Assembly: GCF_002979775.1 (NCBI RefSeq)
Contig: NZ_PCPR01000002.1
Location: 1-64,000 of the forward strand
Direction: 5' to 3'
Source: Arthrobacter sp. MYb23
GTDB lineage: Bacteria > Actinomycetota > Actinomycetes > Actinomycetales > Micrococcaceae
DNA length: 64,000 bases
Position 1 is the first letter of the stretch. Each line of letters begins with the position of its first letter. Made by a program: the position numbers and the translations under genes. The notes under the pieces are model-generated. The model was not told the origin of the DNA. It searched no databases and saw only the letters and a list, made by a program, of their open reading frames with translations. Of this stretch, positions 47,846 through 57,458 are shown piece by piece.

Positions 47846-50101
47846 CTAACCGCGCTCAAGGAACGCCTCCTTCTCAGGGTTCAAATATTCATCGATCGCA
47901 GCGGCCAGAGCCGGCTGTTGGACCAGGGCCGTGTCCTCCGACACCAGGCTCTGGGCGTCAGTACGTGCACGGGCAATGATGTCCTCGTGGTCAAGTACAC
48001 GGAGCAACTTCAACGTGGAGCGTCCGCCGGATTGCGAAGCGCCCAGGATGTCGCCTTCCCTGCGGAGCTTCAAGTCCTCCTGGGACAGCTCAAAGCCGTC
48101 CGTCGTTGAAGCAACGGCATCAAGCCGCCGGCGACTCGGATGCCCGGGTTCCAAGGTAGTGACCAGCAGGCAAGTACCCGGCAATCCTCCACGGCCAACC
48201 CGGCCACGCAACTGGTGGAGCTGCGAGATGCCAAAACGGTCGGCATCGAGGATCACCATGAGCGTCGCGTTGTGAACGTCCACGCCCACCTCAATGACAG
48301 TGGTGGACACCAGTACTTTGATGCTGTTGGAGGCGAACGACGCCATGGTCTCGGACTTCACCTGCGGATCCTGCCGCCCATGAAGCGGTGCCACGGGGAC
48401 ACCGGCCAGCGCGGGTTCCTGCACGAGGGCGTCGACGACGGCGGTCACCGATGCCAGTTCCCGTGCCGGGCCTTCGTCCGCGAGGTCCGCATCGCTGGGT
48501 TCCGCTTCGCCCGGGCTGAAGTCGCCGTCGTCATCCGAACCGATCTTGGGGCACACCACGTACACCTGATGACCTGAGTCCACTTCTTCACGTGAACGCT
48601 TCCATATGCGGTCCACCCAGCCCGGATTTTCCGCGAGCCCCACCACGTGCGTCGAAATCGGCGCCCGCCCCGCAGGAAGCTCGTCAAGGATGGACGTCTC
48701 AAGGTCGCCGAACACCGTCATCGCCACCGTGCGCGGAATAGGAGTGGCCGTCATGACCAGCAAATGCGGAGGCCGCTGCGCCTTGGCCCGGAGGGCATCA
48801 CGCTGCTCCACGCCAAAACGGTGCTGCTCATCCACCACTATCAACCCGAGATCCTGGAAACTGGTTTTGTCGCTCAGCAGGGCATGGGTGCCAATAACGA
48901 TGCCGGCATTTCCGGAGGCCGCATCCAGCATTGCCTGCTTGCGTGCAGCCGTGGGCATGGAACCAGTCAGGAGGGTCACCTGGACGGCCCCTTGAGCCGA
49001 GTCGCCGCCAAGCATACCCATGCCGCCAAAGATCTGGTCACGGGCCAGCGCTCCCAGGGTCTTCCGGATGGAGTGGAAATGCTGGGCCGCCAGGACCTCC
49101 GTGGGTGCCAGGAGGGCAGCTTGGCCGCCGGCATCCACCACCTGCAACATGGCGCGGAGGGCCACAATGGTCTTGCCCGAGCCCACCTCTCCCTGGAGCA
49201 GCCTGTTCATGGGAGTGTCGCGCCCGAGCTCTTCAGCCAGGGTCTTTCCGACGGCGGATTGTCCGGCGGTCAGCGTGAAGGGCAGATGCTGATCAAACGT
49301 GCTCAGCAACCCGTCCTTAAGTGGGCGGCGTGCTGTAGCTTCTTCTGCGGCAAGCTGGGCGCGACGGCGCGCCAAGGCCGTTTGCAGCACGAGGGCTTCC
49401 TGATACCGGAAGCGCTCCTGGGCGCGCTGCCAATCCTTGGCGATCTCTGGTGAATGGATCAACCGGTATGCCTCAGCCACGCTGAGCAACCCGTCCCTTC
49501 GGACGATGCCCGCCGGAAGTGGATCCTGCAGGGAATCAAGGTCCATGGTCTGGATCAAGGCAGTGATCACCTTGTGGATGGACCAACTGGTCAGCTTAGC
49601 CGTTGCAGGATAGACGGGAATGGGCATGGCAGCCAGCTTTTCGGGATCCACTGACCCCTCGGCCTCAGGGTCCTCGTCCAGCAGAAGGAAGTCCGGGTTG
49701 GTCAGACCAAGGGCACCGCCGTAACGGGATACCTTGCCCGAGAACATAGCCCGCCGACCAGCCAGAAGTTCTGCCTTCGCCCGGAACCCGTTGAAGAAGC
49801 TGACCTTCAACGTCCCTGGCACGCCGCTGCCGCCGGCCTCGTCAGTGACCACCACATCCGTGATGGAACCACGTCGGGCCCGCATCTGGCGCGAGCTGTT
49901 GGACAGCACCCGGGCGATTAGTGTGACTTCCTCATCCAGCGGAAGGTTACTGATGGGCGTCAGTTCTCCGCGGCTCAAGTACCTGCGAGGAAAGTAGTTC
50001 AGCAAAGATCCGGTGGTCTTAAGGCCCAAGTGCTTTTCAATGACAGCCGCGGAGCGCTTGCCGATCCTGCGTTCGAGGGGCAGTTCCAGCTCAGAATTCA
50101 T
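47846..50101 (-). CDS. recG: ATP-dependent DNA helicase RecG
   Basis: RecG remodels stalled forks and branched DNA. The 751-aa protein has the N-terminal wedge OB-fold region, Walker A in LLQGEVGSGKTIVALRA, Walker B-like VVDEQHRFGVEQRDAL, TATPIPRTVAM, and the C-terminal helicase motifs with QLHQLRGRVGRGG. I start at ATG 50101 (MNSELELPLERR), which overlaps the end of the DAK2 gene by 11 bp; upstream residues in the longer frame are low-complexity. It is part of the thiL-DAK2-recG-rsmD run. Confidence 0.96.
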   Translation of the reverse strand: MNSELELPLERRIGKRSAAVIEKHLGLKTTGSLLNYFPRRYLSRGELTPISNLPLDEEVTLIARVLSNSSRQMRARRGSITDVVVTDEAGGSGVPGTLKVSFFNGFRAKAELLAGRRAMFSGKVSRYGGALGLTNPDFLLLDEDPEAEGSVDPEKLAAMPIPVYPATAKLTSWSIHKVITALIQTMDLDSLQDPLPAGIVRRDGLLSVAEAYRLIHSPEIAKDWQRAQERFRYQEALVLQTALARRRAQLAAEEATARRPLKDGLLSTFDQHLPFTLTAGQSAVGKTLAEELGRDTPMNRLLQGEVGSGKTIVALRAMLQVVDAGGQAALLAPTEVLAAQHFHSIRKTLGALARDQIFGGMGMLGGDSAQGAVQVTLLTGSMPTAARKQAMLDAASGNAGIVIGTHALLSDKTSFQDLGLIVVDEQHRFGVEQRDALRAKAQRPPHLLVMTATPIPRTVAMTVFGDLETSILDELPAGRAPISTHVVGLAENPGWVDRIWKRSREEVDSGHQVYVVCPKIGSDDDGDFSPGEAEPSDADLADEGPARELASVTAVVDALVQEPALAGVPVAPLHGRQDPQVKSETMASFASNSIKVLVSTTVIEVGVDVHNATLMVILDADRFGISQLHQLRGRVGRGGLPGTCLLVTTLEPGHPSRRRLDAVASTTDGFELSQEDLKLRREGDILGASQSGGRSTLKLLRVLDHEDIIARARTDAQSLVSEDTALVQQPALAAAIDEYLNPEKEAFLERG

Positions 50102-51167
50102 GCCGTGACTGGCCTGGGACGTTGAAGGCTTCGTTGCTGCTGCCGGACTCGCTGCCGGAGGATTCCCAGGTGGCCGGCTCTTGCCCGTTGCCACGGGGAA
50201 CCGCCAACTGGCTCACTGCGATATCCGTCGGTTCTCCCAGCGAGCGAATGAGTGCGACGGCCGGCTCCGGATCGGGAACATGCACGTGAACGCGCCACCT
50301 GTAGCTCACTTCGACGTTGGATTCGTCGTCGTCATCATCGCTTCCCTGCGCACCGCCAACCTGGCTCATAATCACAGATTCACCCATCTCGTCCAGGCGT
50401 TGCCGGAGGATGGCCGCATTCAAGGGCGAAAGATTGATGGTGCACATGACTTCCACGCCGTCATCGGCGGGCATGCGCTCATGGATGTGGGGGTCCTGCA
50501 GTTTGTAGCCGTGGAGGCCGTCGAGCAGTTCATCCTGGAGCTCCTCACCCAAGACTGCGGAGCGGAGGCAATCGAGCACCAGCAGCATGCCCACGCCCCC
50601 TGCATCCACAACACGTGCTTCATGCAGCTGTGCGAGCTCGTCCTCGGTCCGGACCACCGCTTGGTAGGCGGCATCCACCACGGCGTCGAGTGAGAGCCCC
50701 AACGCATGGTTGCTGTCATCGCCACTCTGGGTCGCGTCCACGTCCTGGGCAGCATGAGCGGCCGCCTCAAGGACCGAGAGCATAGTGCCGGCCACGGGTT
50801 CACTCAAGGCAGACCAGGCCCGGATCTGTGCTCTGTTCAACGCAGTGGCAAGCAGCGGTGCGCTGAGCCGGGATTTGCCAACCAGGGGCTCGGCAGCGGC
50901 ACACAGGAAGACAGCAAAAAGTGTGCCTGAGTTGCCCCGTGCTTGTTCCATGGCTGCCTGCCCGGCGCGGGACAGCAATGCCCCGACGTCGTTGCCGGTT
51001 TCCGCAGCGTCAGTGACAGTTTCACCCAAGGCAGCCACAGCAGCCCGGACGGTGAGATAAAGGTTGGTTCCAGTATCGCCGTCGGCGACAGGAAAAATGT
51101 TGATCGCATTGAGGCGGTCGCTGTGGTTGCCGAGGACCACCTCCGCCTTGCCGAGCCAACGTTTCAT
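50091..51167 (-). CDS. DAK2-domain (FakA-like) protein, short form
   Basis: The 358-aa protein has a DAK2 kinase domain at its N-terminus with the ATP-binding PVADGDTGTNLYLT (about 27-40) and KxR around it, and ARGNSGTLFAVFLCAA further on. The second half has YRWRVHVHVPDPEPAVALI, like the middle domain of FakA fatty-acid kinases. FakA is about 550 aa, so this one stops before the usual C-terminal domain. FakA works with a FakB carrier; none is in the window. The in-frame frame to 51269 would overlap thiL, so I start at ATG 51167. The neighbours are thiL and recG, a conserved association of unknown meaning. Confidence 0.82.
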   Translation of the reverse strand: MKRWLGKAEVVLGNHSDRLNAINIFPVADGDTGTNLYLTVRAAVAALGETVTDAAETGNDVGALLSRAGQAAMEQARGNSGTLFAVFLCAAAEPLVGKSRLSAPLLATALNRAQIRAWSALSEPVAGTMLSVLEAAAHAAQDVDATQSGDDSNHALGLSLDAVVDAAYQAVVRTEDELAQLHEARVVDAGGVGMLLVLDCLRSAVLGEELQDELLDGLHGYKLQDPHIHERMPADDGVEVMCTINLSPLNAAILRQRLDEMGESVIMSQVGGAQGSDDDDDESNVEVSYRWRVHVHVPDPEPAVALIRSLGEPTDIAVSQLAVPRGNGQEPATWESSGSESGSSNEAFNVPGQSRHEF

Positions 51168-51189
51168 GGCGTGCGCATTCGCGGCGATC

Positions 51190-52227
51190 TTAGTCTGCAA
51201 AGTGATCCCATCCAACAGTGTCAGCAGTTTGCCCGGAAATCCGGACGCCACTGCCTGGCGGCTCGACAACGGCTTGAACCGAGCCTATCGCAGTGAAGCC
51301 CTGCGGTAGCTGAATACTTGCCGGGAACGTAGCAAGCAAACCGTGGTCTTCTCCCCCGCCCAGCACCCATCGCATGGCATCTTCACCAAGCAACTTAGCC
51401 GCAGGTTCCAACGGGACTGCGTAGTTCTCCAAGGCAGCGGGATCGAAATCCAAAACCACACTGCTGGCGCCGGCCAAGCGGCTTCCATCGCACATCAGAC
51501 CATCGGAAATATCCATCATGGCCGTGGCACCCGCACGCGCAGCCAGGGGGCCGGCGGCCAGCGGAGGCAGCGGCCTGCACTGGTTGTCTATCAGGCTCCG
51601 CAATTCAGCGGACAGGCTACCGAGGGGAATTTCACTTTCCAGCAGCGCCCAGCCGGCAGCCGCCCTCCCCAACGTTCCCGAAACCGCCACGATGTCCCCC
51701 GGGTTGGCACCGGACCTCAGGACCGGCGCCACACCGGAAAGCGTACCGACGACGGCGACAGTCACCGCCAGCTCGCGGCCCCGGCCGAGGTCTCCACCGG
51801 CCACGGAGCAGTCCGGGGCACCCAGGCCAACGATCGCCGCAGTGAGGCCATCGGCAAAGTCTTCCACCCATTCGACGGGCGTGGCCGGTGGCATGGTGAG
51901 GCTCACCACGAGACTCGTGGCGCTGCCGCCCATGGCGTTGATGTCGCTCAGGTTTTGCGCCGCGGCCTTCCAACCAACGTCGAATCCGGTGGTCCTGTAA
52001 CCATTGGGCCACTCAAGCCTGAAGTCCTGATCCTGCGTCTGGGTGTCGATGGAGATGAGGGTCCGGCCGTCCGGCGCTGCAATCAGGGCAGCATCGTCTC
52101 CGGGTCCCAGAAGAACGCCGGGGCTACGGTGCAATCGCGGGAAGATTCTGGCAAGGAGGGCGGACTCCGAAAGGTCTTGGACGGTCAACTGTTGTAGTGG
52201 CACTGCACTCGATTCTTCTCTTGGCAC
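51190..52227 (-). CDS. thiL: Thiamine-monophosphate kinase
   Basis: ThiL phosphorylates thiamine monophosphate to TPP, the last step of thiamine synthesis and the ligand of the thiC riboswitch. The protein has LGPGDDAALI, DVGWKAAAQNLSDINAMG and DISDGLMCDGSRLA, plus GGGEDHGLL. The start is uncertain: GTG 52227 has GAAGAG upstream and gives 345 aa; GTG 52278 and GTG 52203 are possible. It lies 22 bp before the DAK2 gene and far from thiC. Confidence 0.93.
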   Translation of the reverse strand: MPREESSAVPLQQLTVQDLSESALLARIFPRLHRSPGVLLGPGDDAALIAAPDGRTLISIDTQTQDQDFRLEWPNGYRTTGFDVGWKAAAQNLSDINAMGGSATSLVVSLTMPPATPVEWVEDFADGLTAAIVGLGAPDCSVAGGDLGRGRELAVTVAVVGTLSGVAPVLRSGANPGDIVAVSGTLGRAAAGWALLESEIPLGSLSAELRSLIDNQCRPLPPLAAGPLAARAGATAMMDISDGLMCDGSRLAGASSVVLDFDPAALENYAVPLEPAAKLLGEDAMRWVLGGGEDHGLLATFPASIQLPQGFTAIGSVQAVVEPPGSGVRISGQTADTVGWDHFAD

Positions 52228-52430
52228 GGCTCTCGACTCTTCTTCCCCAAGGCAATTGCTCTTCTCCAGGCACTGCACCCGGTTCGACCCGGCTCGTCTG
52301 CAGGTACTGACTTACGCTATCGCGATCCACCGACAGAATAATGTGGCCGTCCCCCAACGGCGTTCCGCCAGGTATGTGACCTGCGGCACCGTGAAACTTT
52401 CGGCCAGCGCGTGCGGGATAGGCTGGATGG

Positions 52431-52940
52431 ATGCACCGAAAGACCCTCCGCCGGACTGCTCTGGCCATCGCCATGGCCTCCGCGTCCGCCACCGCTTTGT
52501 CGGCCTGCGCCCCCACTGTGGACGTCACGGCCGCCGCAGACGCCGCCAATCCTGCCTGCGCACCAATGATGGTGGCCCTTCCCGATCAGATCGGTGACGC
52601 TGCCCTTCGCAAGACGAACAGCCAGGCGACGGCAGCCTGGGGAGATCCCTCCCAAGTCATACTCCGCTGCGGCGTAAACGTCCCCGGCCCCACCACAGAC
52701 CGTTGCGTCAGCGTCAATGACATCGACTGGGTCATCAAGGAAGGCGATCCCGTCTACACCTTGACCACCTTCGGTCGCGAACCTGCCACGGAAATCCTGA
52801 TTGACCCGGTCAAACTTGAGGCAGCGAACATCAGCTCCGCTACCGTGCTGACCGAGCTGGCAGCCGCGGTTGGCAAGATCAAGGCAACCGGAAAGTGCGT
52901 CGGCCAGGAAGACCTTCAGAACCTGCCGTCCGCGCAGTAG
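52431..52940 (+). CDS. DUF3515 family lipoprotein
   Basis: The 169-aa protein has a lipoprotein signal peptide ending TALSAC, with the lipidated Cys at about residue 26, so it is likely anchored to the outer face of the membrane. The mature part has PACAPMMVALPDQIGDAALR, TAAWGDPSQVILRCGVNV and DIDWVIKEGDPVYTLTTFGR, matching actinobacterial DUF3515. Its conserved position beside ddl and gpsA suggests an envelope role (inferred). It converges on ddl with a 14-bp gap. Confidence 0.85.
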   Translation: MHRKTLRRTALAIAMASASATALSACAPTVDVTAAADAANPACAPMMVALPDQIGDAALRKTNSQATAAWGDPSQVILRCGVNVPGPTTDRCVSVNDIDWVIKEGDPVYTLTTFGREPATEILIDPVKLEAANISSATVLTELAAAVGKIKATGKCVGQEDLQNLPSAQ

Positions 52941-52954
52941 GGTCCTCCGACGGG

Positions 52955-54091
52955 CTAGCGCAGTCCCGTCTTGCGGGTCAGCGCCAGATGGATCAATTCA
53001 TCAATGAGGTCCCCGTAAGCCAGGCCTGATGCCGCCCACATCTGCGGGTACATGCTCTTAGGCGTAAAGCCGGGCATCGTATTGATCTCGTTGATGATCA
53101 GCTCACCGGCCGGAGTGTAGAAGAAGTCCACACGGCTGAGGCCTTCTGCTCCGACGGCGTCGAAAGCCACGGCGGCGAGTTCACGCACCCGTGCGATTGC
53201 CTCGTCCGGCATAACGGCCGGGCAGCTCAGGGCTGCGGCCCCGTCCTCAACGTATTTGGCGGCAAAGTCGTAGAACTGATGCTCTCCTTCTGCCACGGCA
53301 ATTTCACCCGGCATGGAAGTGCGGGGAGCATCGGTGCCACGTCCTTGAAGGACCGCACACTCGATCTCGCGGCCCACAATGCCTGCTTCGATGACCAGCT
53401 TCAAGTCGTGGCGGCGGGCTTCCTCGATCGCGGCGTCCAGCCCTTCGATCGAGTCCACCTTGGAGATACCCATGGACGAGCCTGCCCGGGCGGGCTTGAC
53501 GAACACGGGGAACCCCAGCCTATCCACCCGCTTACGAACAGACTCGGCGTCCGTGGTCCACTCACGGTCCGTGACAGCCACGTAGGGGCCCACGCTGAGT
53601 CCTGCGGATTCGAACACCACTTTCATGAAGTGCTTGTCCATTCCCACGGCCGAGGCCAGCACACCGGCTCCGACATAGCGGGTGTCCGAAAGCTCCAGGA
53701 GACCCTGGACGGTACCGTCCTCGCCCCATGGCCCGTGCAGCAAGGGAAAGACAACGTCCACAGCACCCAATTCCAGGGGTACGGCATTGGGCTCGGTCAC
53801 GATGAGCTGATGCTCGCCACCTACCTCGGCCAAGGTGACGGTCTTGCCCGACGGCGCCACTTCGGGAAGGGCCGCCGAGCTCAAGGACCAGTCGCTGGTG
53901 TCGCCCGAGGCGAGAACCCACTGACCCGATTTGGCGATCCCGATTGGTATGACCTCGTACTTATTCTTGTCGATCGCGCCCATGACACCAGCGGCGGTGA
54001 CGCAGCTGACGGCGTGTTCGCTGGAGCGGCCCCCAAAGAGAATCGCTACGCGGGGACGTCCCGTCACGGGGGTGGATTGCTCAGTCACCAT
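52955..54091 (-). CDS. ddl: D-alanine--D-alanine ligase
   Basis: Ddl makes the D-Ala-D-Ala dipeptide for peptidoglycan. The 378-aa protein has VAILFGGRSSEHAVSCVTA, PLLHGPWGEDGTVQGLLEL, VKPARAGSSMGISKVDS and INEINTMPGFTPKSMYP, the ATP-grasp motifs. The residue pattern around SxxLFGxxxSEH fits Ala rather than Lac specificity, though this should be tested. It overlaps gpsA by one base (TGATG). It is the last gene of the murA-plsC-gpsA-ddl run. Confidence 0.97.
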   Translation of the reverse strand: MVTEQSTPVTGRPRVAILFGGRSSEHAVSCVTAAGVMGAIDKNKYEVIPIGIAKSGQWVLASGDTSDWSLSSAALPEVAPSGKTVTLAEVGGEHQLIVTEPNAVPLELGAVDVVFPLLHGPWGEDGTVQGLLELSDTRYVGAGVLASAVGMDKHFMKVVFESAGLSVGPYVAVTDREWTTDAESVRKRVDRLGFPVFVKPARAGSSMGISKVDSIEGLDAAIEEARRHDLKLVIEAGIVGREIECAVLQGRGTDAPRTSMPGEIAVAEGEHQFYDFAAKYVEDGAAALSCPAVMPDEAIARVRELAAVAFDAVGAEGLSRVDFFYTPAGELIINEINTMPGFTPKSMYPQMWAASGLAYGDLIDELIHLALTRKTGLR

Positions 54092-55143
54092 CAGTAGTCG
54101 CCTTCGGACTTCAGTGCCCGGGCCAGCAGTCGCGGCCCCAGGTCATCAACGGACATTCTGCCTTCAAGCACCGCCACGACGGCGGCCGTAATAGGCATTT
54201 CAACATCTAATTTGCCGGCAAGCTCATGTACAGCAGGGCCGGACTTAATGCCCTCTGCTGTCTGTGTCATTTGTTCGGCAACTTGCTCAAGGCTAAGACC
54301 TTCGCCCAGCAACCTGCCGGCGGTGTGGTTGCGTGAAAGGGCTGAAGAGCACGTGGCAACGAGGTCCCCGAGTCCGGCCAGGCCGGCCATGGTGTGTGCT
54401 TCTCCGCCAAGGGCCAGCGCAAGCCGGGAGGTCTCCGCGAGTCCACGGGTGATCACCGAAGCCTTGGTGTTGTCGCCCATCTGCCGGCCTTCGCAAATGC
54501 CCACGGCAAGGGCAATCACGTTCTTGACGATCCCGCCGATTTCCACGCCCACAACATCAGTGCTGGTGTAGGGCCGGAAGTACGGTGCCGTGCAGCACAG
54601 GGCTATGGCAGCAGCGGTGTCTGCGTCACTGCAGGCAACCACGGACGCCGTTGGTTGCTCCCTGGCAATCTCCATGGCCAGGTTAGGGCCAGAGACCACT
54701 GCCACGCGAGACGCGGGAAGACCTAACTCCTGGGCAATTACTTCGCTCATCCGGGCGTCCGTGCCCAGTTCCAGGCCCTTCATCAAGGAGACCACCACGG
54801 CGTCGGGGGCAAGTAACGGCTTCCACTCGCCCAGTTGCGGACGCAAGGATTGTGCGGGCACAGCGAGTACCACCAGCGTGGCATCCTTGAGCACCTCCCC
54901 AACATCCGTAGAGGCCGTGACTGATGCCGGGAGTTCAATGTCTTTAAGGTATTGCTCGTTGCGGTGCGAAGAGTTGATCTGCTCCACCACTTCGGCCCGG
55001 CGTCCCCAGATCCGGATGCTGCGCTCAGATCCGGTAGCCGCAGCCGCGTCCGCCAGGACCTTGGCAAAAGTGGTTCCCCAGGATCCCGCACCCAAAACTG
55101 CCACAATGTCCGGCGTGTTGACGGTGCCGTGCTCTGTTGTCAT
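54091..55143 (-). CDS. gpsA: NAD(P)+-dependent glycerol-3-phosphate dehydrogenase
   Basis: GpsA makes glycerol-3-phosphate for phospholipid synthesis. The 350-aa protein has the N-terminal dinucleotide fold VLGAGSWGTTFAKVLADA, GLELGTDARMSEVIAQELG, SGPNLAMEIAREQPTA, VEIGGIVKNVIALAVGICEG with the catalytic Lys, and GLAGLGDLVATCSSALSRNH. It overlaps plsC by 4 bp and ddl by one. The run thus links phospholipid precursor supply and peptidoglycan synthesis. Confidence 0.97.
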   Translation of the reverse strand: MTTEHGTVNTPDIVAVLGAGSWGTTFAKVLADAAAATGSERSIRIWGRRAEVVEQINSSHRNEQYLKDIELPASVTASTDVGEVLKDATLVVLAVPAQSLRPQLGEWKPLLAPDAVVVSLMKGLELGTDARMSEVIAQELGLPASRVAVVSGPNLAMEIAREQPTASVVACSDADTAAAIALCCTAPYFRPYTSTDVVGVEIGGIVKNVIALAVGICEGRQMGDNTKASVITRGLAETSRLALALGGEAHTMAGLAGLGDLVATCSSALSRNHTAGRLLGEGLSLEQVAEQMTQTAEGIKSGPAVHELAGKLDVEMPITAAVVAVLEGRMSVDDLGPRLLARALKSEGDY

Positions 55144-55913
55144 TTGCCGCCATCCCCTTCTTGGGCATCAGGAGATTCACCCTGAGTAAAACGGCCGTGC
55201 CTGGACTGTTTGTGGACAGCCGGATCCCAGCGCTCCGCAGGAGCAACTTCGCCTCGAAGGGTCTCCAGAAGTTCCGTGATGGCGTCCATGATGACCTCAG
55301 TGGCCTCGGTCAGTGTTGCACGGTCCATCGGCCGGTCGCTGAACGCACTGAGATCAACAGGTTTGCCAATAAGCACGCGGACGGTTTTCCGCGGGAAGAT
55401 ATGGAACCGCTTGGCGTACCGCGGGAAGACTTCCTGTGCACCCCAGTGCGCCATGGGCACCACCGGCGCTCCGGTTTGCAGGGCAAGCCTGGCCGCGCCG
55501 GTGTGGCCCTTCATCGGCCACAGATCGGGGTCACGGGTGAGCGTTCCCTCGGGATAAATGATGATGGCACCTCCGGCGTCCACCACTTCTTTGGCCACTT
55601 GCAGGGAGCGGTTCGCTCCCGCCGTCGAGCGTTCAACCGGAATCTGCCGTGTTGCGTGAAGCAGGGACCCCAGAACCGGCACCTTGAAGAGGCCCGTCTT
55701 CGCAAGGAAGTGCGGGGGCCGTTTCTGGTTGTAGACCATGTGACCGATCACGATGGGGTCGATCTCGGTGCAATGGTTAGGTACTGCGATGAAGCCGTCG
55801 GGTGGAAGGTTCTCCATCCCTTCCCACTTCTTGGCCATCAGGAGGTTCATCAGCGGACGCGCGAGACCGGCCAGCAGCATGAATGTTGCACGGCTCTTAG
55901 CCGATTCCTTCAA
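55140..55913 (-). CDS. plsC: 1-acyl-glycerol-3-phosphate acyltransferase (PlsC family)
   Basis: PlsC-type enzymes acylate the second position of lysophosphatidic acid at the membrane. The 257-aa protein has the catalytic NHCTEID (HX4D), then LGSLLHATRQIPVERS, and YPEGTLTRD. A short N-terminal hydrophobic stretch may help membrane binding. It uses TTG 55913 with a G-rich site upstream; ATG 55880 is possible. It overlaps gpsA by 4 bp. Confidence 0.92.
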   Translation of the reverse strand: MKESAKSRATFMLLAGLARPLMNLLMAKKWEGMENLPPDGFIAVPNHCTEIDPIVIGHMVYNQKRPPHFLAKTGLFKVPVLGSLLHATRQIPVERSTAGANRSLQVAKEVVDAGGAIIIYPEGTLTRDPDLWPMKGHTGAARLALQTGAPVVPMAHWGAQEVFPRYAKRFHIFPRKTVRVLIGKPVDLSAFSDRPMDRATLTEATEVIMDAITELLETLRGEVAPAERWDPAVHKQSRHGRFTQGESPDAQEGDGGK

Positions 55914-55924
55914 AGGAGCCCCCG

Positions 55925-57250
55925 CTACTTGGTGGTGGTGATATCGAAATCGGCGCCCAGGCCGGCCAGCTTCTCGGTGAAGCGCTCGTAACCGCGGTTG
56001 ATGATGTCGATGCCCGTAACCCGTGAGGTGCCCGTGGCAGCCAGCGCTGCGATGAGGTGGCTGAAGCCGCCCCGGAGATCGGGGATATCAATGTCCGTGC
56101 CCCTGAGCGGAGTAGGACCGGAAATCACTGCTGAGTGCAGGAAGTTCCGTTGCCCGAACCGGCAAGGAACACTGCCCAGGCATTCGCGGTGCACCTGGAT
56201 GTTCGCACCCATGCGCGCAAGGGCCTCGGTAAATCCGAAGCGGTTTTCATAGACGGTCTCGTGGACTATGGAGACGCCTTCGGCCTGCGTGAGCGCAACC
56301 ACCAACGGCTGCTGCCAGTCCGTCATGAAACCGGGGTGGACGTCTGTCTCCAGGACCAGCGGGGAGAGCTTGCCGCCCTGGTGGTAGAAGCGGATGCCGT
56401 CGTCGCCGATGTCCATGCCACCGCCCACTTTGCGGTAGGTGTTCAGGAACGTCATCATGTCCCGCTGGGAAGCTCCCTCTACAAAGATGTCACCGCGCGT
56501 CACCAGGGCAGCTGAGGCCCAGGACGCGGATTCATTGCGGTCCGGGAGCGCACGGTGGTTGTACCCACGCAAGTCCTTGACGCCTTCAATGCGGATGGTC
56601 CGGTCCGTCTGGACGCTGATGATGGCGCCCATTTTCTGCAGGACCGCAATGAGGTCAATGATCTCGGGTTCCGTGGCCGCACCAATGAGTTCGGTGATGC
56701 CTTCGGCACGCGTGGCGCTCAACAGCACCTGCTCGGTGGCACCCACTGAGGGGTACGGCAGCGAGATTTTAGCTCCGTGCAGTCCGTTCGGGGCAGAAAT
56801 ATGGATGCCGCCAGGGCGCTTTTCCACCACGGCGCCGAACTGCCGCAGGACGTTCAGGTGGTAGTCGATGGGCCTGTCGCCGATCTTGCAGCCACCCAGA
56901 TCCGGAATGAAGGCCTCGCCGATCGCGTGGATCAGGGGTCCGCACAGCAGGATGGGAATCCGCGAATCACCGGCGTGGGCATCAATCGCCGTGCTGGAGG
57001 CCGTCTTTGCATCCTTGGGATCCAACGTGAGGTCTCCCGATTCGGGATCCTTCACCACGGTCACGCCGTGCAACTGCAGCAGGCTGGTGACAACCTCGAC
57101 GTCCTTGATTTCCGGCACGTTCCTCAGCACCGATGGTTCGCTGCCCAGCAACGCCGCCACCATGGCCTTGGGCACCAGGTTCTTGGCACCGCGAACGGTC
57201 ACTCGTCCGGTCAAAGGGACGCCACCGCGGATTGTCAGAACACTACTCAT
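55925..57250 (-). CDS. murA: UDP-N-acetylglucosamine 1-carboxyvinyltransferase
   Basis: MurA catalyses the first committed step of peptidoglycan synthesis. The 441-aa protein has the Lys23-Asn24 pair in RGAKNLVPKAM, and the catalytic Cys121 in GGCKIGDRPID. A Cys here is the form inactivated by fosfomycin, whereas mycobacteria have Asp, so this lineage should be sensitive at the target level (inferred from family knowledge). It heads the murA-plsC-gpsA-ddl run; a terminator lies upstream after leuD. Confidence 0.96.
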   Translation of the reverse strand: MSSVLTIRGGVPLTGRVTVRGAKNLVPKAMVAALLGSEPSVLRNVPEIKDVEVVTSLLQLHGVTVVKDPESGDLTLDPKDAKTASSTAIDAHAGDSRIPILLCGPLIHAIGEAFIPDLGGCKIGDRPIDYHLNVLRQFGAVVEKRPGGIHISAPNGLHGAKISLPYPSVGATEQVLLSATRAEGITELIGAATEPEIIDLIAVLQKMGAIISVQTDRTIRIEGVKDLRGYNHRALPDRNESASWASAALVTRGDIFVEGASQRDMMTFLNTYRKVGGGMDIGDDGIRFYHQGGKLSPLVLETDVHPGFMTDWQQPLVVALTQAEGVSIVHETVYENRFGFTEALARMGANIQVHRECLGSVPCRFGQRNFLHSAVISGPTPLRGTDIDIPDLRGGFSHLIAALAATGTSRVTGIDIINRGYERFTEKLAGLGADFDITTTK

Positions 57251-57388
57251 CTATACCGGTTTCCTCACGACTACTCGCCCCCCAAACTTACAAAGGCTCC
57301 AGCTAAGCATAGAAGCTCGCTTTACCGATCCGAAATGGAACCGCCCGATGCCCCGCTGATCAGCCCTCAAAGGTCCGCGGACGAAAAA

Positions 57389-57425
57389 GGACCGGCCGGC
57401 CCTTCCACAGGGGGCCTGCCGGTCC
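57389..57425 (-). terminator. Intrinsic terminator after leuD
   Basis: GGACCGGCCGGCCC (57389-57402) pairs with GGGCCTGCCGGTCC (57412-57425) with one mismatch. In the minus direction TTTTT follows, a good intrinsic terminator for leuC-leuD. The murA promoter must lie in the remaining 57251-57388. Confidence 0.88.
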
Positions 57426-57458
57426 GTTTTCCGCAAGGTTTCGGCTTCACTTCAGAGG

